DNA of 51,640 nucleotides from an uncultured Collinsella sp. (lineage in GTDB: Bacteria > Actinomycetota > Coriobacteriia > Coriobacteriales > Coriobacteriaceae): positions 1 through 51,640 of the forward strand of contig CABQHT010000006.1 in NCBI GenBank assembly GCA_902464035.1. The letters are read 5' to 3'. Positions 8,056 through 17,831 of the stretch are shown here, piece by piece. The position numbers and the translations under genes are program-made. Numbering within the stretch: the stretch's first letter is position 1; each line of letters starts with the position of its first letter. The notes under the pieces were generated by a model. That model saw only the letters and a list, made by a program, of their open reading frames with translations. It was not told the origin of the DNA and searched no databases.

Positions 8056-8368
8056 TTTTTGGACGCTTACCGGATGAGCGTGGATAATCTCCCACTTTTG
8101 CCCAAAGCACAGCCCAAAAACGGGAGATTATCCACTTTCATTCTGCGGGCACTCATTTAAGTACGTCCCCGATGAGTGGAGCTATTTACCAGCCACGGCA
8201 ACGCCGATATTTTGGCAACGTCAGCGAGCGGGTCGCATTTGAGACAAGGTGCCGTGAAATGAAAGGGCGCTGACCTTCTGGTCGCGCCCTTGAAATTGAA
8301 CGGCAGATTGTCCAAATGCGGCCCGCGCAGCGTCGGCCGGTCCGCCGTTCGGTAGAACGGCGGAACCC
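8056..8368 (+). ncRNA. Structured intergenic element, copy A (possible ncRNA)
   Basis: In + order: GTGGATAATCTCCC (8080-8093) pairs exactly with 8122-8135; an ACTCAT...ATGAGT hairpin follows; then a conserved linker (CCACGGCAAC.CCGAT) and a three-tier stem in which 8228-8241 pairs with 8313-8326, GCCG with CGGC around an AGGU/AGAU purine internal loop, and AAGGGCGC with GCGCCCTT capped by a bulged T and GACC-TTCT-GGTC; last, a 10+10 palindrome (8341-8364). Copy B at 11282-11587 keeps every pairing with different stem sequences. The only non-Watson-Crick pair in the outer stem is U-G if read as + strand RNA, which favours that strand. It ends at the SDR stop codon. No T-run follows, so it is not a simple terminator. 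Confidence 0.55.
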
Positions 8369-9169
8369 CTAAGGACGCTGGCCCATGCCACCCTCGAGGG
8401 TGACGGTCTCGCCGTTCATATACTTAAAGTCGGGACCGCAGAGCTGAACGACAACGCGGCCGATTTCCTTCTCGACGTCGCCGTAGTGACCCGCCGGCGG
8501 CATGTGGACGTTGGCCTTGAACGCCTCGGGATAGGCATCCTGGAAGTTCTCGAGCGCGGCGGTCCAAGCAAGCGGGCAAACGATATTGACGTTGATGCCG
8601 TCCTTGCCCCACTCGTTGGCAGCGACGCGGGTCAGACCGCGGATGCCCTCCTTAGCAGCGGCGTAGCTGCACTGGCCATAGTTGCCAAACAGGCCGGCGC
8701 CCGAAGCAAAGTTGACCACGGAACCCTTGGTCTCCTTCAGGTGCGGATAGGCCTTCTGCATATACAGATACGTGGCATACAGGCCGGAGTAAATGGCCAG
8801 GTTAAACTGGTCCATGGTGTGGTCGGCGATGGTCACGCCCGAGGCGCTGGCCTGAGCGTTGTTGACGACGGCGTCGATACGGCCGAACTCGGCGATAGCC
8901 TGGTCGATAACGTTCTGGACGACGGCCTCGTTGTCCTGACCAGCCGAAACATCGGCCTGAACAGGCAGAACCTTGACGCCGTACTCAGCCTCGAGAGACT
9001 CCTTGGCAGCCTCGAGCTTGGCAACGTTACGGCCGGTGATAACGAGGTTTGCGCCCTCCTTGGCAAAAGCGATATCGATGCCGTAGCCGATGGAGCCAGC
9101 GGAGCCGTCCTTAAGCGTGGCCTTGCCGCCGCCGGTGATGATCACGGTCTTACCAGTGAAAAGTCCCAT
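8369..9169 (-). CDS. Short-chain dehydrogenase, 12-alpha-hydroxysteroid dehydrogenase-like
   Basis: 266 residues, classical SDR fold: a Gly-rich nucleotide loop near the N-terminus (TGGGKA ... GSIGYG), NNAQASASG, active-site Ser in NFASGAGLFG, and Tyr 169 / Lys 173 in SYAAAK. The segments NNAQASASG, SGLYAT, GQCSYAAAKEGIRG, DFKYMNGET and LEGGMGQRP match, from memory, clostridial NADP-dependent 12-alpha-HSDH, which oxidises the 12-OH of bile acids. That function is plausible for a gut actinobacterium but unproven; an unusual insertion (about TLKDGSAG) lies in the nucleotide loop. The ATG at 9169 has AAAGGAC upstream; longer reading is unlikely. Monocistronic; the structured element copy A follows the stop directly. 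Confidence 0.85.
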   Translation of the reverse strand: MGLFTGKTVIITGGGKATLKDGSAGSIGYGIDIAFAKEGANLVITGRNVAKLEAAKESLEAEYGVKVLPVQADVSAGQDNEAVVQNVIDQAIAEFGRIDAVVNNAQASASGVTIADHTMDQFNLAIYSGLYATYLYMQKAYPHLKETKGSVVNFASGAGLFGNYGQCSYAAAKEGIRGLTRVAANEWGKDGINVNIVCPLAWTAALENFQDAYPEAFKANVHMPPAGHYGDVEKEIGRVVVQLCGPDFKYMNGETVTLEGGMGQRP

Positions 9170-9458
9170 ACAAAGTCCTTTCAAAATCGCGGCGGGCGAA
9201 CCCGCCGGCTGCGCGCATCCAAACAAGCACGCCAAAAGCTGAGATGCAACTTTAGCGTGTTCAAGTGAAAATAAAAGACCTCGGCAGGCGAACGGCATAA
9301 CGTCTTTCGGTGAAGGGAATGTCAAGTACAAACTGGATAAAGCGGCCGAGTTTTTGTTATCGAAACGAGTCATCGAACACGTTTTGAAACTTTGCTGCGG
9401 CGCGCGGGATGTCGGCGCGAGACTTTATCATAGGGTGACAAACAACGATGAGGAGCAC

Positions 9459-11228
9459 ATGCCTATGACAGACGAGCTGGACCCCCAGACTCAACAGCAT
9501 ATTGATGATTCCACAGACGTCACTGCAGATGCCGACGCTGTGACCTGCGATGATATTGACCTCGGCGGCCCATTCTTGGACGAAAGCGCTACGGCGGAAA
9601 CCCCTGGCGCCGAAGATGCAGACGAGCAAAACGACGATGCGCCCGCTCAGGACGACCGCCCCGTACAGGATGCTGCTCCGCAAGCTGCGGGCCCTATCGA
9701 GGTTTCTTCGGAAGAAGAGCTCGACGCCGTCATGGACTCCATGATGGATGCCGTCAAAGCGATGAAAGACGCCGTGGCCGACGCTGACGTTGACGCCGAG
9801 GAAGAGGAGGCCGCCGAGGCAGCCTCGACCTTCGTACCCGGCGAGACTCCGGTTGCCGACCAGGGCAGCACCATGCCCTCGTTTCTGCAGCTCGAGCATC
9901 CCACGATTGGCACCGATGCGGTCGACCCGCACGCAGCAGGCTTTTCTGTGATCGAAGGCGGTACCGGCAATATCGCCGTGCCGCAGACTGCCGATGCGGA
10001 CGCTGCCGACACCGCTCGCCCGACCGCCCCGCACTCCTCCGCCGCGAGCCGCGATCTGGGGACCGCTGTCTCGAACACTGCGAACGCCGTGGGCACCTTT
10101 ATTGCCCAGGGTGCCTCGGCCATGCGCGAGATGAACGCCGCGAAAAAGGCACTTGCCGATGCCCGCGCCCACCTGGCCGAACTTGAGCAGCGCATTGCCG
10201 ATCAGGCCGAGGAACTCGAGACGCGCCAGGATATCGCAGGCCGCTACGACCAGATCGTCGCCGACCAGCGCCAGGCGATTGCCACGGCCCAAAAGACTGC
10301 AGCGGCCGCCGAGATTGATCGTGATGCCCACGCCTCCAAAGCGACAGAGCTCAAGGGTCAGCTCGAACAAATGAAGACAGAGGATGACGCGACTGAGCTC
10401 CGTCTGAAGACCGCGCTCGATGCCGTGGAGGCCCGCGAGGCGAGCTCGCGCGAGACCGGCAACCGCCTCGTTCGACGTCTTGAGGATTCCAAGCGCATCC
10501 GCGACAAGGTGAAGGCAGAGCGAGACGCCGGCATTGCCGCCGCACAACAAACCGTCGACGCCACGCGGGCCCAGCTCGAGACGCTGCGTCATGAGTATGC
10601 CGAGCTGCAACGCAATCCCTCGGCAAATCCCGCCAACTATACGGTGCGCACCAGCGAGCTCTCGATGCAGATTTCCGACACGGCAGATGCCCTGCGTAAA
10701 GCCGAAGAAGATGTCCCGCGCATCACCGCCGACCTTGAGCACTCGCTTGCCGCAGCCGAGCAGGCCGTCGAGCAGGCTCAAGCCCCTATCGCCGACGCAA
10801 AACGCGCGCACCAAGCCGTGACGACCGAAGCCGATGCCGCGCGCGACGAGCTGCAGACGGCGAAGACCGCCGCCGCGACTCGTCAGCGCGAACTGCGCGA
10901 GAAGATCGCCGCGGAGGACAAGGCACGCCGCGAGCAGGAGCAGACCATCGCCAACGCCCAAGCAGATGCCGCACATGCACAGTCGATCATCGAACAGGCG
11001 ACCGAAGTACACGACCACCCAGAGATCACTGAGTCGCTTGCAGGATCCTTGGCCCGAGACAAAGCCGAACACGCCGAGACCGAGCGAGAAGTCGCCCAGC
11101 TGGAGGCCACCGAAGACGACGTACGAGAGCGCACCCGCGACTCACGCATCAAATTCACCGGCACCATCGTCTGCATCGTCGCCGCAATCCTGGTGATCAT
11201 CCTAGTCTGGCTGTTCGCAAGCAAGTAG
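9459..11228 (+). CDS. Acidic coiled-coil protein with C-terminal membrane anchor
   Basis: 589 residues of no recognised family. Residues 1-190 are acidic and disordered (Asp, Glu, Ala rich). About residues 210-550 are Ala/Glu/Gln/Arg-rich heptads, predicted to be a long coiled coil (for example LAELEQRIADQAEELE). The C-terminus FTGTIVCIVAAILVIILVWL followed by FASK is a single hydrophobic segment, giving a tail-anchored layout with the coiled coil probably in the cytosol and no signal peptide. GAGGAG 3-8 nt before the ATG at 9459 sets the start. A scaffold or cell-division/envelope role is conceivable, but nothing in the sequence proves one. Convergent with queA. Confidence 0.75.
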   Translation: MPMTDELDPQTQQHIDDSTDVTADADAVTCDDIDLGGPFLDESATAETPGAEDADEQNDDAPAQDDRPVQDAAPQAAGPIEVSSEEELDAVMDSMMDAVKAMKDAVADADVDAEEEEAAEAASTFVPGETPVADQGSTMPSFLQLEHPTIGTDAVDPHAAGFSVIEGGTGNIAVPQTADADAADTARPTAPHSSAASRDLGTAVSNTANAVGTFIAQGASAMREMNAAKKALADARAHLAELEQRIADQAEELETRQDIAGRYDQIVADQRQAIATAQKTAAAAEIDRDAHASKATELKGQLEQMKTEDDATELRLKTALDAVEAREASSRETGNRLVRRLEDSKRIRDKVKAERDAGIAAAQQTVDATRAQLETLRHEYAELQRNPSANPANYTVRTSELSMQISDTADALRKAEEDVPRITADLEHSLAAAEQAVEQAQAPIADAKRAHQAVTTEADAARDELQTAKTAAATRQRELREKIAAEDKARREQEQTIANAQADAAHAQSIIEQATEVHDHPEITESLAGSLARDKAEHAETEREVAQLEATEDDVRERTRDSRIKFTGTIVCIVAAILVIILVWLFASK

Positions 11229-11231
11229 TCA

Positions 11232-11275
11232 TTGGGGACGTTCTTAAACGACTAGTCAAACAAGAATGTCCCCAA
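11232..11275 (+). terminator. Hairpin after the coiled-coil gene
   Basis: TTGGGGACGTTCTT (11232-11245) pairs with 11262-11275 at 13 of 14 positions, 3 bp after the stop codon at 11228. There is no T-run, so termination is only a possibility. GGGGACGT also occurs in both structured elements (read on the minus strand), so it may belong to the same repeat family. Confidence 0.45.
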
Positions 11276-11281
11276 CGACTA

Positions 11282-11587
11282 GCCCAATGACGAGAGTGGA
11301 TAATCTCCCACTTTGAGCCCCCAAGCAGGCCAAAAACGGGAGATTATCCACTCTCATTCTGCAGGCACTCATTTAAGTACGTCCCCAATGAGTAGGACTG
11401 CCCCCAAGTGCCAACCACGGCAACACCGATGTTCTGGCAAAGTCAGCGAAAACCCGCCAGAGCGAGCAAGGTGCCTTGAAACAAGGCGGCATTGACCTTT
11501 TGGTCATGCCGCCGAAGTTGAAAGGCAGATTGCCGCTCTGGCGGGTTTGCAGCGTCGAGCCGTTACGCGGTTCGTAGAACCGCGTAA
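11282..11587 (+). ncRNA. Structured intergenic element, copy B (possible ncRNA)
   Basis: Same order of structures as copy A: an exact 18+18 inverted repeat (11292-11309 / 11338-11355), an ACTCAT/ATGAGT hairpin, the CCACGGCAAC linker, a three-tier stem (outer 11450-11464 / 11534-11548, 15 perfect pairs; middle GCCTT/AAGGC around the same AGGU/AGAU internal loop; inner GGCGGCAT / ATGCCGCC with bulged T and GACC-TTTT-GGTC) and a terminal 11+11 palindrome (11563-11587) with a GTTC-GTA-GAAC tip. It begins immediately next to the queA stop codon. Function unknown. Confidence 0.55.
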
Positions 11588-12805
<1,218 letters not shown>

Positions 12806-12869
12806 GTCTGATACTCCTTATATAGCTAAAGTCCGCTCTACATCCTAGCAGGCTGACGTCCCAAACGAA

Positions 12870-13445
12870 CTACTTTTTGGCAGCCTTGCGCTCGTCGCGA
12901 ATGCGAGCGCGGTCCATGGCCGCCTCGACAGCAGAAAAGCGGCAGCCGCAGTAGTTCTGTCGATACATGCCCAGTTCGCGCGAACGGCGCGTGGCCTCGG
13001 GATAATACGGGCGAAAATCGCGAATCACCGGAGTGAGACCGTGGGCGGCAGCCAAACGCTCGAGCACGTCATTGCAGGTGTCGAACAACTGATACGGAGA
13101 GACGGCGAGCGTCGTGCCCACGTATTCAAACCCGCGCTCCCGAGCCACGCGGCACGCCTCGGCCAGACGCAGGGCATAGCACGCGCGACAGCGACGGGGC
13201 CGATCGGCACCCAGCGGGGCCACGCCGGTTTCCCAGCGTTCGCGGTCCTCCCCGGCCTCGATGAGCTCGATGTCGCCATCGGCACACCACCGGCGCAGCT
13301 CGTCCAAGCGGCGCTGCCATTCATTGTGCGGCTGAATATTGGGGTTGGTCCAGCAGATCGTGGGTTCAAACCCCTCCTCGCGCAGCAGGCGAACCGGCTC
13401 AAGCGAGCATGGTGCACAGCACGCATGCAGCAACAACGACTTCAT
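12870..13445 (-). CDS. queH: Epoxyqueuosine reductase QueH (DUF208)
   Basis: 191 residues. QueH reduces epoxyqueuosine to queuosine in tRNA using a metal cluster bound by cysteines; the expected Cys motifs are present: HACCAPC (Cys 9, 10 and 13), CRACYALR and NYCGCRFS. It replaces the unrelated QueG enzyme. The ATG at 13445 is favoured over the one at 13451, which abuts the GAGGAG ribosome site; 13445 gives a 6-nt spacer. The gene starts 10 bp after the DUF3267 stop and precedes queA, completing the last two queuosine steps in one operon. Confidence 0.93.
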   Translation of the reverse strand: MKSLLLHACCAPCSLEPVRLLREEGFEPTICWTNPNIQPHNEWQRRLDELRRWCADGDIELIEAGEDRERWETGVAPLGADRPRRCRACYALRLAEACRVARERGFEYVGTTLAVSPYQLFDTCNDVLERLAAAHGLTPVIRDFRPYYPEATRRSRELGMYRQNYCGCRFSAVEAAMDRARIRDERKAAKK

Positions 13446-13455
13446 CGACATCTCC

Positions 13456-14022
13456 TCACCCAAAAAAGCGCACGCCAAAGGACGTGTCCTCGCAGGCGGT
13501 AATGCGACGGTCGCGCAGGATGGTCCGCACGTAATACCAATCGCCCACACAACCCGACAAATGCAAGCCTGCCGCTAGGTAACACAGCAGCGGATAGCCC
13601 GAAAACGCAAAGCCCAGGGCAAACGCCGCCGTCAAAACAACCGTCGGCGCCAGGCAAATCGCCATATACCGCATGCGCGAATACACCACGCCCTCGGCGC
13701 AGGCATAGATCATCGCCGTCTCGCGATTCGCTCCAAAGGTCACCTTCGCGCCCGCAGGCGCCAGCAGCTTAAAAAACACCGCATGCACCAGCTCGTGCAC
13801 GGCAAACGACGCCGCCGAAACCGCAACCAAGCCGACCATCCAGCCCACAACCGCCGCCCAGCCGCCCGCCGCGGCCGCATCCAGGTCCGCAGGCCCGTCC
13901 AGCAGCATAAACACCGGCACCAGGCACACGGCAAACACGCCGACTACGATCATCCCCCACACGAAGCAAGCGTGCAGAAAATCCTCGTCCTCAAACGCAT
14001 GTATGTTGGAAATCTCATTCAT
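13456..14022 (-). CDS. DUF3267 membrane protein, putative zinc peptidase
   Basis: 188 residues with about four hydrophobic segments. The second is followed by HELVHAVFF, an HExxH-type zinc motif, and the C-terminal half has SGCVGDWYY, which is typical of DUF3267 proteins and supplies a further acidic ligand. These are predicted membrane-embedded metallopeptidases of unknown substrate. It is the first gene of the unit with queH and queA; the functional link to queuosine is not obvious and may be only transcriptional. Confidence 0.8.
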   Translation of the reverse strand: MNEISNIHAFEDEDFLHACFVWGMIVVGVFAVCLVPVFMLLDGPADLDAAAAGGWAAVVGWMVGLVAVSAASFAVHELVHAVFFKLLAPAGAKVTFGANRETAMIYACAEGVVYSRMRYMAICLAPTVVLTAAFALGFAFSGYPLLCYLAAGLHLSGCVGDWYYVRTILRDRRITACEDTSFGVRFFG

Positions 14023-14064
14023 AGCATCTTAGGATAGCGCCCCTGCCACGTACCCGTCCGCATG

Positions 14065-14073
14065 TGCGATAAT
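14065..14073 (+). promoter_or_regulatory. Candidate extended -10 promoter for the MetRS-like gene
   Basis: TGCGATAAT has the extended -10 form (TG-N-TATAAT-like) about 80 nt before the ATG at 14155. The same string, read on the minus strand, precedes the second degV gene. Confidence 0.4.
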
Positions 14074-14154
14074 GTCGAACGATATGCACGAATTGACCAC
14101 CGCGCCGCCGAGCCCCGCGCCCGGCCGCGCCCTCACCATATGCGAAGGAGTCCC

Positions 14155-16305
14155 ATGGCATCCAAATACTCCATGAACGACCGTCCCAGCTGGCCGCGCC
14201 GCGCCATCGTTACCGCCGGCGAGCCCTACGGCAACAAGGGCCTGCACTTCGGCCACGTTGGTGGCGTCTTTGTCCCCGCCGACTTCTTCGCCCGCTTCCT
14301 GCGCGACCGACTGGGCCGCGAGAACGTCATCTTCACCTCGGGCACTGACTGCTACGGCTCGCCCATCATGGAGAGCTACCGCAAGCTCAAGGAGAACGAG
14401 GGCTACGACAAGTCCATTAGCGAGTACGTCGAGTCCAATCACTCCCGCCAGGCCGCGACCCTCAACAACTACAACATCAGCTGCGATATCTACGGCGGCT
14501 CGGGCCTTGAGCCGGCTGCGCAGATTCACAACGAGGTGACCGCCGAGATTATCGAGCGCCTGCACGAGCAGGGCACCATCTCCAAGCGCTCCACGCTGCA
14601 GTTTTACGATGCCAAGGCCGGCACGTTCCTCAACGGCCGCCAGGTGATTGGCCGCTGCCCCATCCAGGGCTGCAAGTCCGAGAAGGCGTACGCCGACGAG
14701 TGCGACTTGGGTCACCAGTTTGAGCCCGAGGAGCTTATCGCACCCAAGAGCCAGCTCACCGGCGAGGTGCCCGAGCTGCGCCCGGTCGACAACCTCTACT
14801 TCGACCTGCCGGCCTACCTCGACTTTATGAAGACCTACACCGCCAAGCTCGCCCAGAACCCGCAGGTTCGCTCCGTGGTCTCCAAGACCATGGAGGAGTG
14901 GCTGCTGCCGGCTCAGCTCTACATCCAGAACAAGTTCCGCGAGGCCTTCGATGCCGTCGAGGACCAGCTCCCCGAGCACACCGTGCTGGAGCCCGAGGGC
15001 AACAAGAGCAGCTTTACCGTCACCTTCCCCAGCTGGAAGGAGCGCGACGACGCCCACGCGGTGCTCGCCAACGGCGGCGTGCGCTTCCGCAGCGGCAAGG
15101 CGCTCGTGCCCTTCCGCATCACCGGTAACATCGACTGGGGCGTTCCGGTGCCCGAGGTCGACGGCGTGAACAACGTCACCTGCTGGTGCTGGCCCGAGAG
15201 CCTGTGGGCGCCCATCAGCTATACGCGCACCGTGCTCGCACGCGATGCCAAGGCCGCCGGCGTAACCGAGGGTGTCGCCGCCCAGGACGCCGCCCTCATG
15301 GGCGAGCCCTCCGCCGATTCCACACAGGTACCCGCACCCACCTACCAGCACAGCTCGCTCGACTGGCGCGACTGGTGGTGCTCTGACGACGCTCAGATCT
15401 ACCAGTTCATCGGCCAGGACAACATCTACTTCTACTGCATCGCGCAAACCGCCATGTGGGAGGCCCTGGGTTGGGACCTTACGCAGAGCACCGTCAGCGC
15501 CTGCTATCACCTGCTCTACATGGGCAAAAAGGCGAGCTCGTCCTCGCAGACGCCTCCCCCGCCGGCAGACGACCTGCTCAACCACTACACCTGCGAGCAG
15601 ATGCGCGCGCACTGGCTGTCGCTCGGCCTGTCCGAGAAGCCGGTGAGCTTTAGCCCCAAGGCATATGACACACGCGTGACCGGCAAGGACAAGGACGGCA
15701 ACGAGGTGCGCGCCTGCGACGACAAGCGCGTTATCGACCCGGCCCTTAAAGAGAGCGCCCTTTTGACCGGCGTCTTCAACCGCTTGGCCCGCAGCTGCTT
15801 CTACGGCGTCGCCATCAAGGAGGGCGACGAGAGCCCGTACCGCAACGGCTGCATCCCTGCCGGCGCCGCCTCCGCCACTGTGGTCGAAGCCGCCGAGCAG
15901 GCAGCTCTCGCCTTTGAGCAAGCCATGTACAAGTTCGAGACGCACCGCGCGCTCGCCGTGTGCGACGACTACCTGCGTGCCGCCAACAAGCGCTGGAGCG
16001 ACGCCTCCAAGGCCGCCAACAAGCTCGAGGGCGAGCAAGCCAATGCCGCGATGACGCAGGCGCTCGTCGACGCCTTTACCGAGCTGCGCGTGGCGACCGT
16101 CCTGATGCACGGTATTGTGCCGACCGGCTGCGAGCTCATCTGCAAGTACTTCGACGTTGACCCGGTCGCCTTCTTTAGCTGGGATAACATCTTCGCCTCC
16201 ACGGACGAATTTGTGGAGAGTCTGGGCGAGAAGCCCGGCGAGCACCGCGTAAAGCCACTGCCCCCGCGCTTCGACTTCTTCAGCAAGCACGAGAGCCAGT
16301 ACTAA
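14155..16305 (+). CDS. Methionyl-tRNA synthetase-like class I tRNA ligase
   Basis: 716 residues. It shows the class I signature LHFGH (HIGH) near residue 25, the TDCYGSP segment, a MetRS-type zinc knuckle (CPIQGC ... CDLGH) around residue 170, and a C-terminal helical anticodon-binding region. In place of canonical KMSKS it has MGKKASSSSQ, as in some divergent MetRS-like enzymes. Most likely it charges tRNA-Met in the cytosol, but a second synthetase elsewhere cannot be excluded. GAAGGAG lies 5-6 nt before the ATG at 14155. The methyltransferase gene follows after 36 bp, so the two may share a transcript. Confidence 0.75.
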   Translation: MASKYSMNDRPSWPRRAIVTAGEPYGNKGLHFGHVGGVFVPADFFARFLRDRLGRENVIFTSGTDCYGSPIMESYRKLKENEGYDKSISEYVESNHSRQAATLNNYNISCDIYGGSGLEPAAQIHNEVTAEIIERLHEQGTISKRSTLQFYDAKAGTFLNGRQVIGRCPIQGCKSEKAYADECDLGHQFEPEELIAPKSQLTGEVPELRPVDNLYFDLPAYLDFMKTYTAKLAQNPQVRSVVSKTMEEWLLPAQLYIQNKFREAFDAVEDQLPEHTVLEPEGNKSSFTVTFPSWKERDDAHAVLANGGVRFRSGKALVPFRITGNIDWGVPVPEVDGVNNVTCWCWPESLWAPISYTRTVLARDAKAAGVTEGVAAQDAALMGEPSADSTQVPAPTYQHSSLDWRDWWCSDDAQIYQFIGQDNIYFYCIAQTAMWEALGWDLTQSTVSACYHLLYMGKKASSSSQTPPPPADDLLNHYTCEQMRAHWLSLGLSEKPVSFSPKAYDTRVTGKDKDGNEVRACDDKRVIDPALKESALLTGVFNRLARSCFYGVAIKEGDESPYRNGCIPAGAASATVVEAAEQAALAFEQAMYKFETHRALAVCDDYLRAANKRWSDASKAANKLEGEQANAAMTQALVDAFTELRVATVLMHGIVPTGCELICKYFDVDPVAFFSWDNIFASTDEFVESLGEKPGEHRVKPLPPRFDFFSKHESQY

Positions 16306-16341
16306 ACACTCGACATGTAATGGAATGGGAAGGAAAGACGG

Positions 16342-17445
16342 ATGTCCAAGCCGCGTCGTCGTAAGCAGAAAAAGCAGGTCAAGGCCGAGCTCAAGCTCAG
16401 GCAGTTTGCTGCTACCGAGCTTTCCGACCAGCTTGCCGCCCAACACTCCGCCGCCGACCTGCCGCGCTTTATGGTCGACACGGTTGCCGGCGCCTATGCG
16501 CCCGCCGATGCCGAGCTCATGATCGAGGGCTTCGGCGCCGCGGCCACACGCCCGGTCACGCTGCGCGCCAACACGCTCAAGGCAACCGCCGAGGACATCG
16601 CTGCGGCGCTCGATGCCGCCGGCATCGCCCACAACCCCGTCACCTGGTACCCAGACGCCTTCATCCTGCCCGAGGCCCAGGTTTCCGACCTGTGGGACCT
16701 CGACATCTACCGCGACGGCAAGATCTACTTGCAAAGTCTGTCGTCCATGATGCCGCCGTTGGTCCTGGGCGCTCAGGCAGGCGAGGACATCCTGGACATG
16801 TGCGCAGCCCCTGGCGGCAAGACGACGCAGATCGCCGCCCTCACGCAGGGGCAGGCGCACCTTACCGCCTGCGAGATGAGCATTCCCCGCGCCGAGAAGC
16901 TCGAAGCCAACCTCCACCGCCAAGGCGCAAAAAACGTGCCCGTCATGCGCACCGACGCACGCGAGCTCGACGAGTTCTTCCGCTTTGACCGCATCCTGCT
17001 CGACGCTCCCTGCACCGGCACGGGCACCGTCATCAGCGGCAACGAGAAAAGCCTGCGCGGCCTGACCGAGCAGCTGCTCGTCAAATGCGCCCGCTCGCAG
17101 CGAGCACTTCTGGACCGCGCCATGGGAGCCCTCAAACCGGGCGGCACGCTCGTCTATTCGACTTGTTCGATCTTGCCGCAGGAAAACGAGGACGCCCTGC
17201 AAGAGGCCCTCGACAAGCATATGGACTGCGAGCTCATCCCCCTCGACGGCACGCCAAGCGAAAGTGAGGCACGCCGCGCCCAGGAAGCTGGTGAGGAGCC
17301 ACGCACCGAGTCCAACGCCCTGACCGAGGCCATTGCCGCGGGTCAGGTATCGGCCATCGCCAACGGCCTGCCCGGCACGCTCACCATTCCACCCAGCCGC
17401 GACTTTGAGGGCTTCTACATTGCCCTGATCCGAAAACGCAGCTAG
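16342..17445 (+). CDS. RsmB/RsmF-type RNA cytosine-C5 methyltransferase
   Basis: 367 residues. SAM-binding CAAPGGKTTQIA, the catalytic DAPCTGTG (Pro-Cys) and STCSILPQENE (second Cys) identify a NOL1/NOP2/Sun-family m5C methyltransferase acting on rRNA or tRNA. The N-terminal region is short and basic and lacks the NusB-like domain of RsmB, and no C-terminal PUA domain is evident, so the target base cannot be named. It lies closely downstream of the MetRS-like gene; AAGGAAAGACGG serves as the ribosome site. Confidence 0.9.
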   Translation: MSKPRRRKQKKQVKAELKLRQFAATELSDQLAAQHSAADLPRFMVDTVAGAYAPADAELMIEGFGAAATRPVTLRANTLKATAEDIAAALDAAGIAHNPVTWYPDAFILPEAQVSDLWDLDIYRDGKIYLQSLSSMMPPLVLGAQAGEDILDMCAAPGGKTTQIAALTQGQAHLTACEMSIPRAEKLEANLHRQGAKNVPVMRTDARELDEFFRFDRILLDAPCTGTGTVISGNEKSLRGLTEQLLVKCARSQRALLDRAMGALKPGGTLVYSTCSILPQENEDALQEALDKHMDCELIPLDGTPSESEARRAQEAGEEPRTESNALTEAIAAGQVSAIANGLPGTLTIPPSRDFEGFYIALIRKRS

Positions 17446-17469
17446 CGCACGGATCCAAAACTCAACAAG

Positions 17470-17640
17470 CTATCTCCGTGCGCGTTTGCCCTGCTGGTCG
17501 CGATGCTGTTTAAGCATCGCGCGCTCCTTGCGTTCGGCCCTTTTGCCCTTAATGGCCGTGACCACAAAGTAGATGACCGCGGCGGTAACGATTGCGCCCA
17601 CGCACAGGCCAATCGAGCCAAACATTGCTGTCAATTCCAT
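17470..17640 (-). CDS. Small single-span membrane protein (56 aa)
   Basis: A 56-codon frame: MELTAMFGSIG, a hydrophobic segment (CVGAIVTAAVIYFVVTAI, about residues 12-29) and a very basic tail (KGKRAERKERA ... GKRARR). GAGGTG lies about 10 nt before the ATG. The positive-inside rule puts the tail in the cytosol. It sits alone in the gap between the convergent methyltransferase gene and the TIM-barrel gene. Family unknown. Confidence 0.65.
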   Translation of the reverse strand: MELTAMFGSIGLCVGAIVTAAVIYFVVTAIKGKRAERKERAMLKQHRDQQGKRARR

Positions 17641-17831
17641 ACCGCGTCACCTCTCTTTTAAACGGGACATTCAAGATAGCACCTCAATACCCGCCACCAC
17701 AGCTCCTTCACGTTCGCCGGCCCTTCGGTCTAACGGATGGCGCGGCGGGGAAAAATCAACTCGTCAAACGATTTAGCATTCGCAATTCCGGCTGCATCGC
17801 GCCGGCCGTCATCACATAGAATCGAGCTTCC

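Noticed and set aside
6625..8160. 511-codon + strand frame opposite tgt
   Set aside because: The minus strand encodes an unmistakable full-length Tgt, and the + frame has no ribosome site or motif.
9357..11072. Long minus-strand reading frame opposite the coiled-coil gene
   Set aside because: It has a Gly/Leu/Arg-rich composition without a fold signature and no ribosome site; it mirrors the Ala/Glu/Asp codons of the real + strand gene.
14029..17220. 1063-codon minus-strand frame opposite the MetRS-like and methyltransferase genes
   Set aside because: It crosses two well-identified + strand genes and shows only low-complexity Val/Gly/Leu/Ala translation, as expected from high-GC codon bias.
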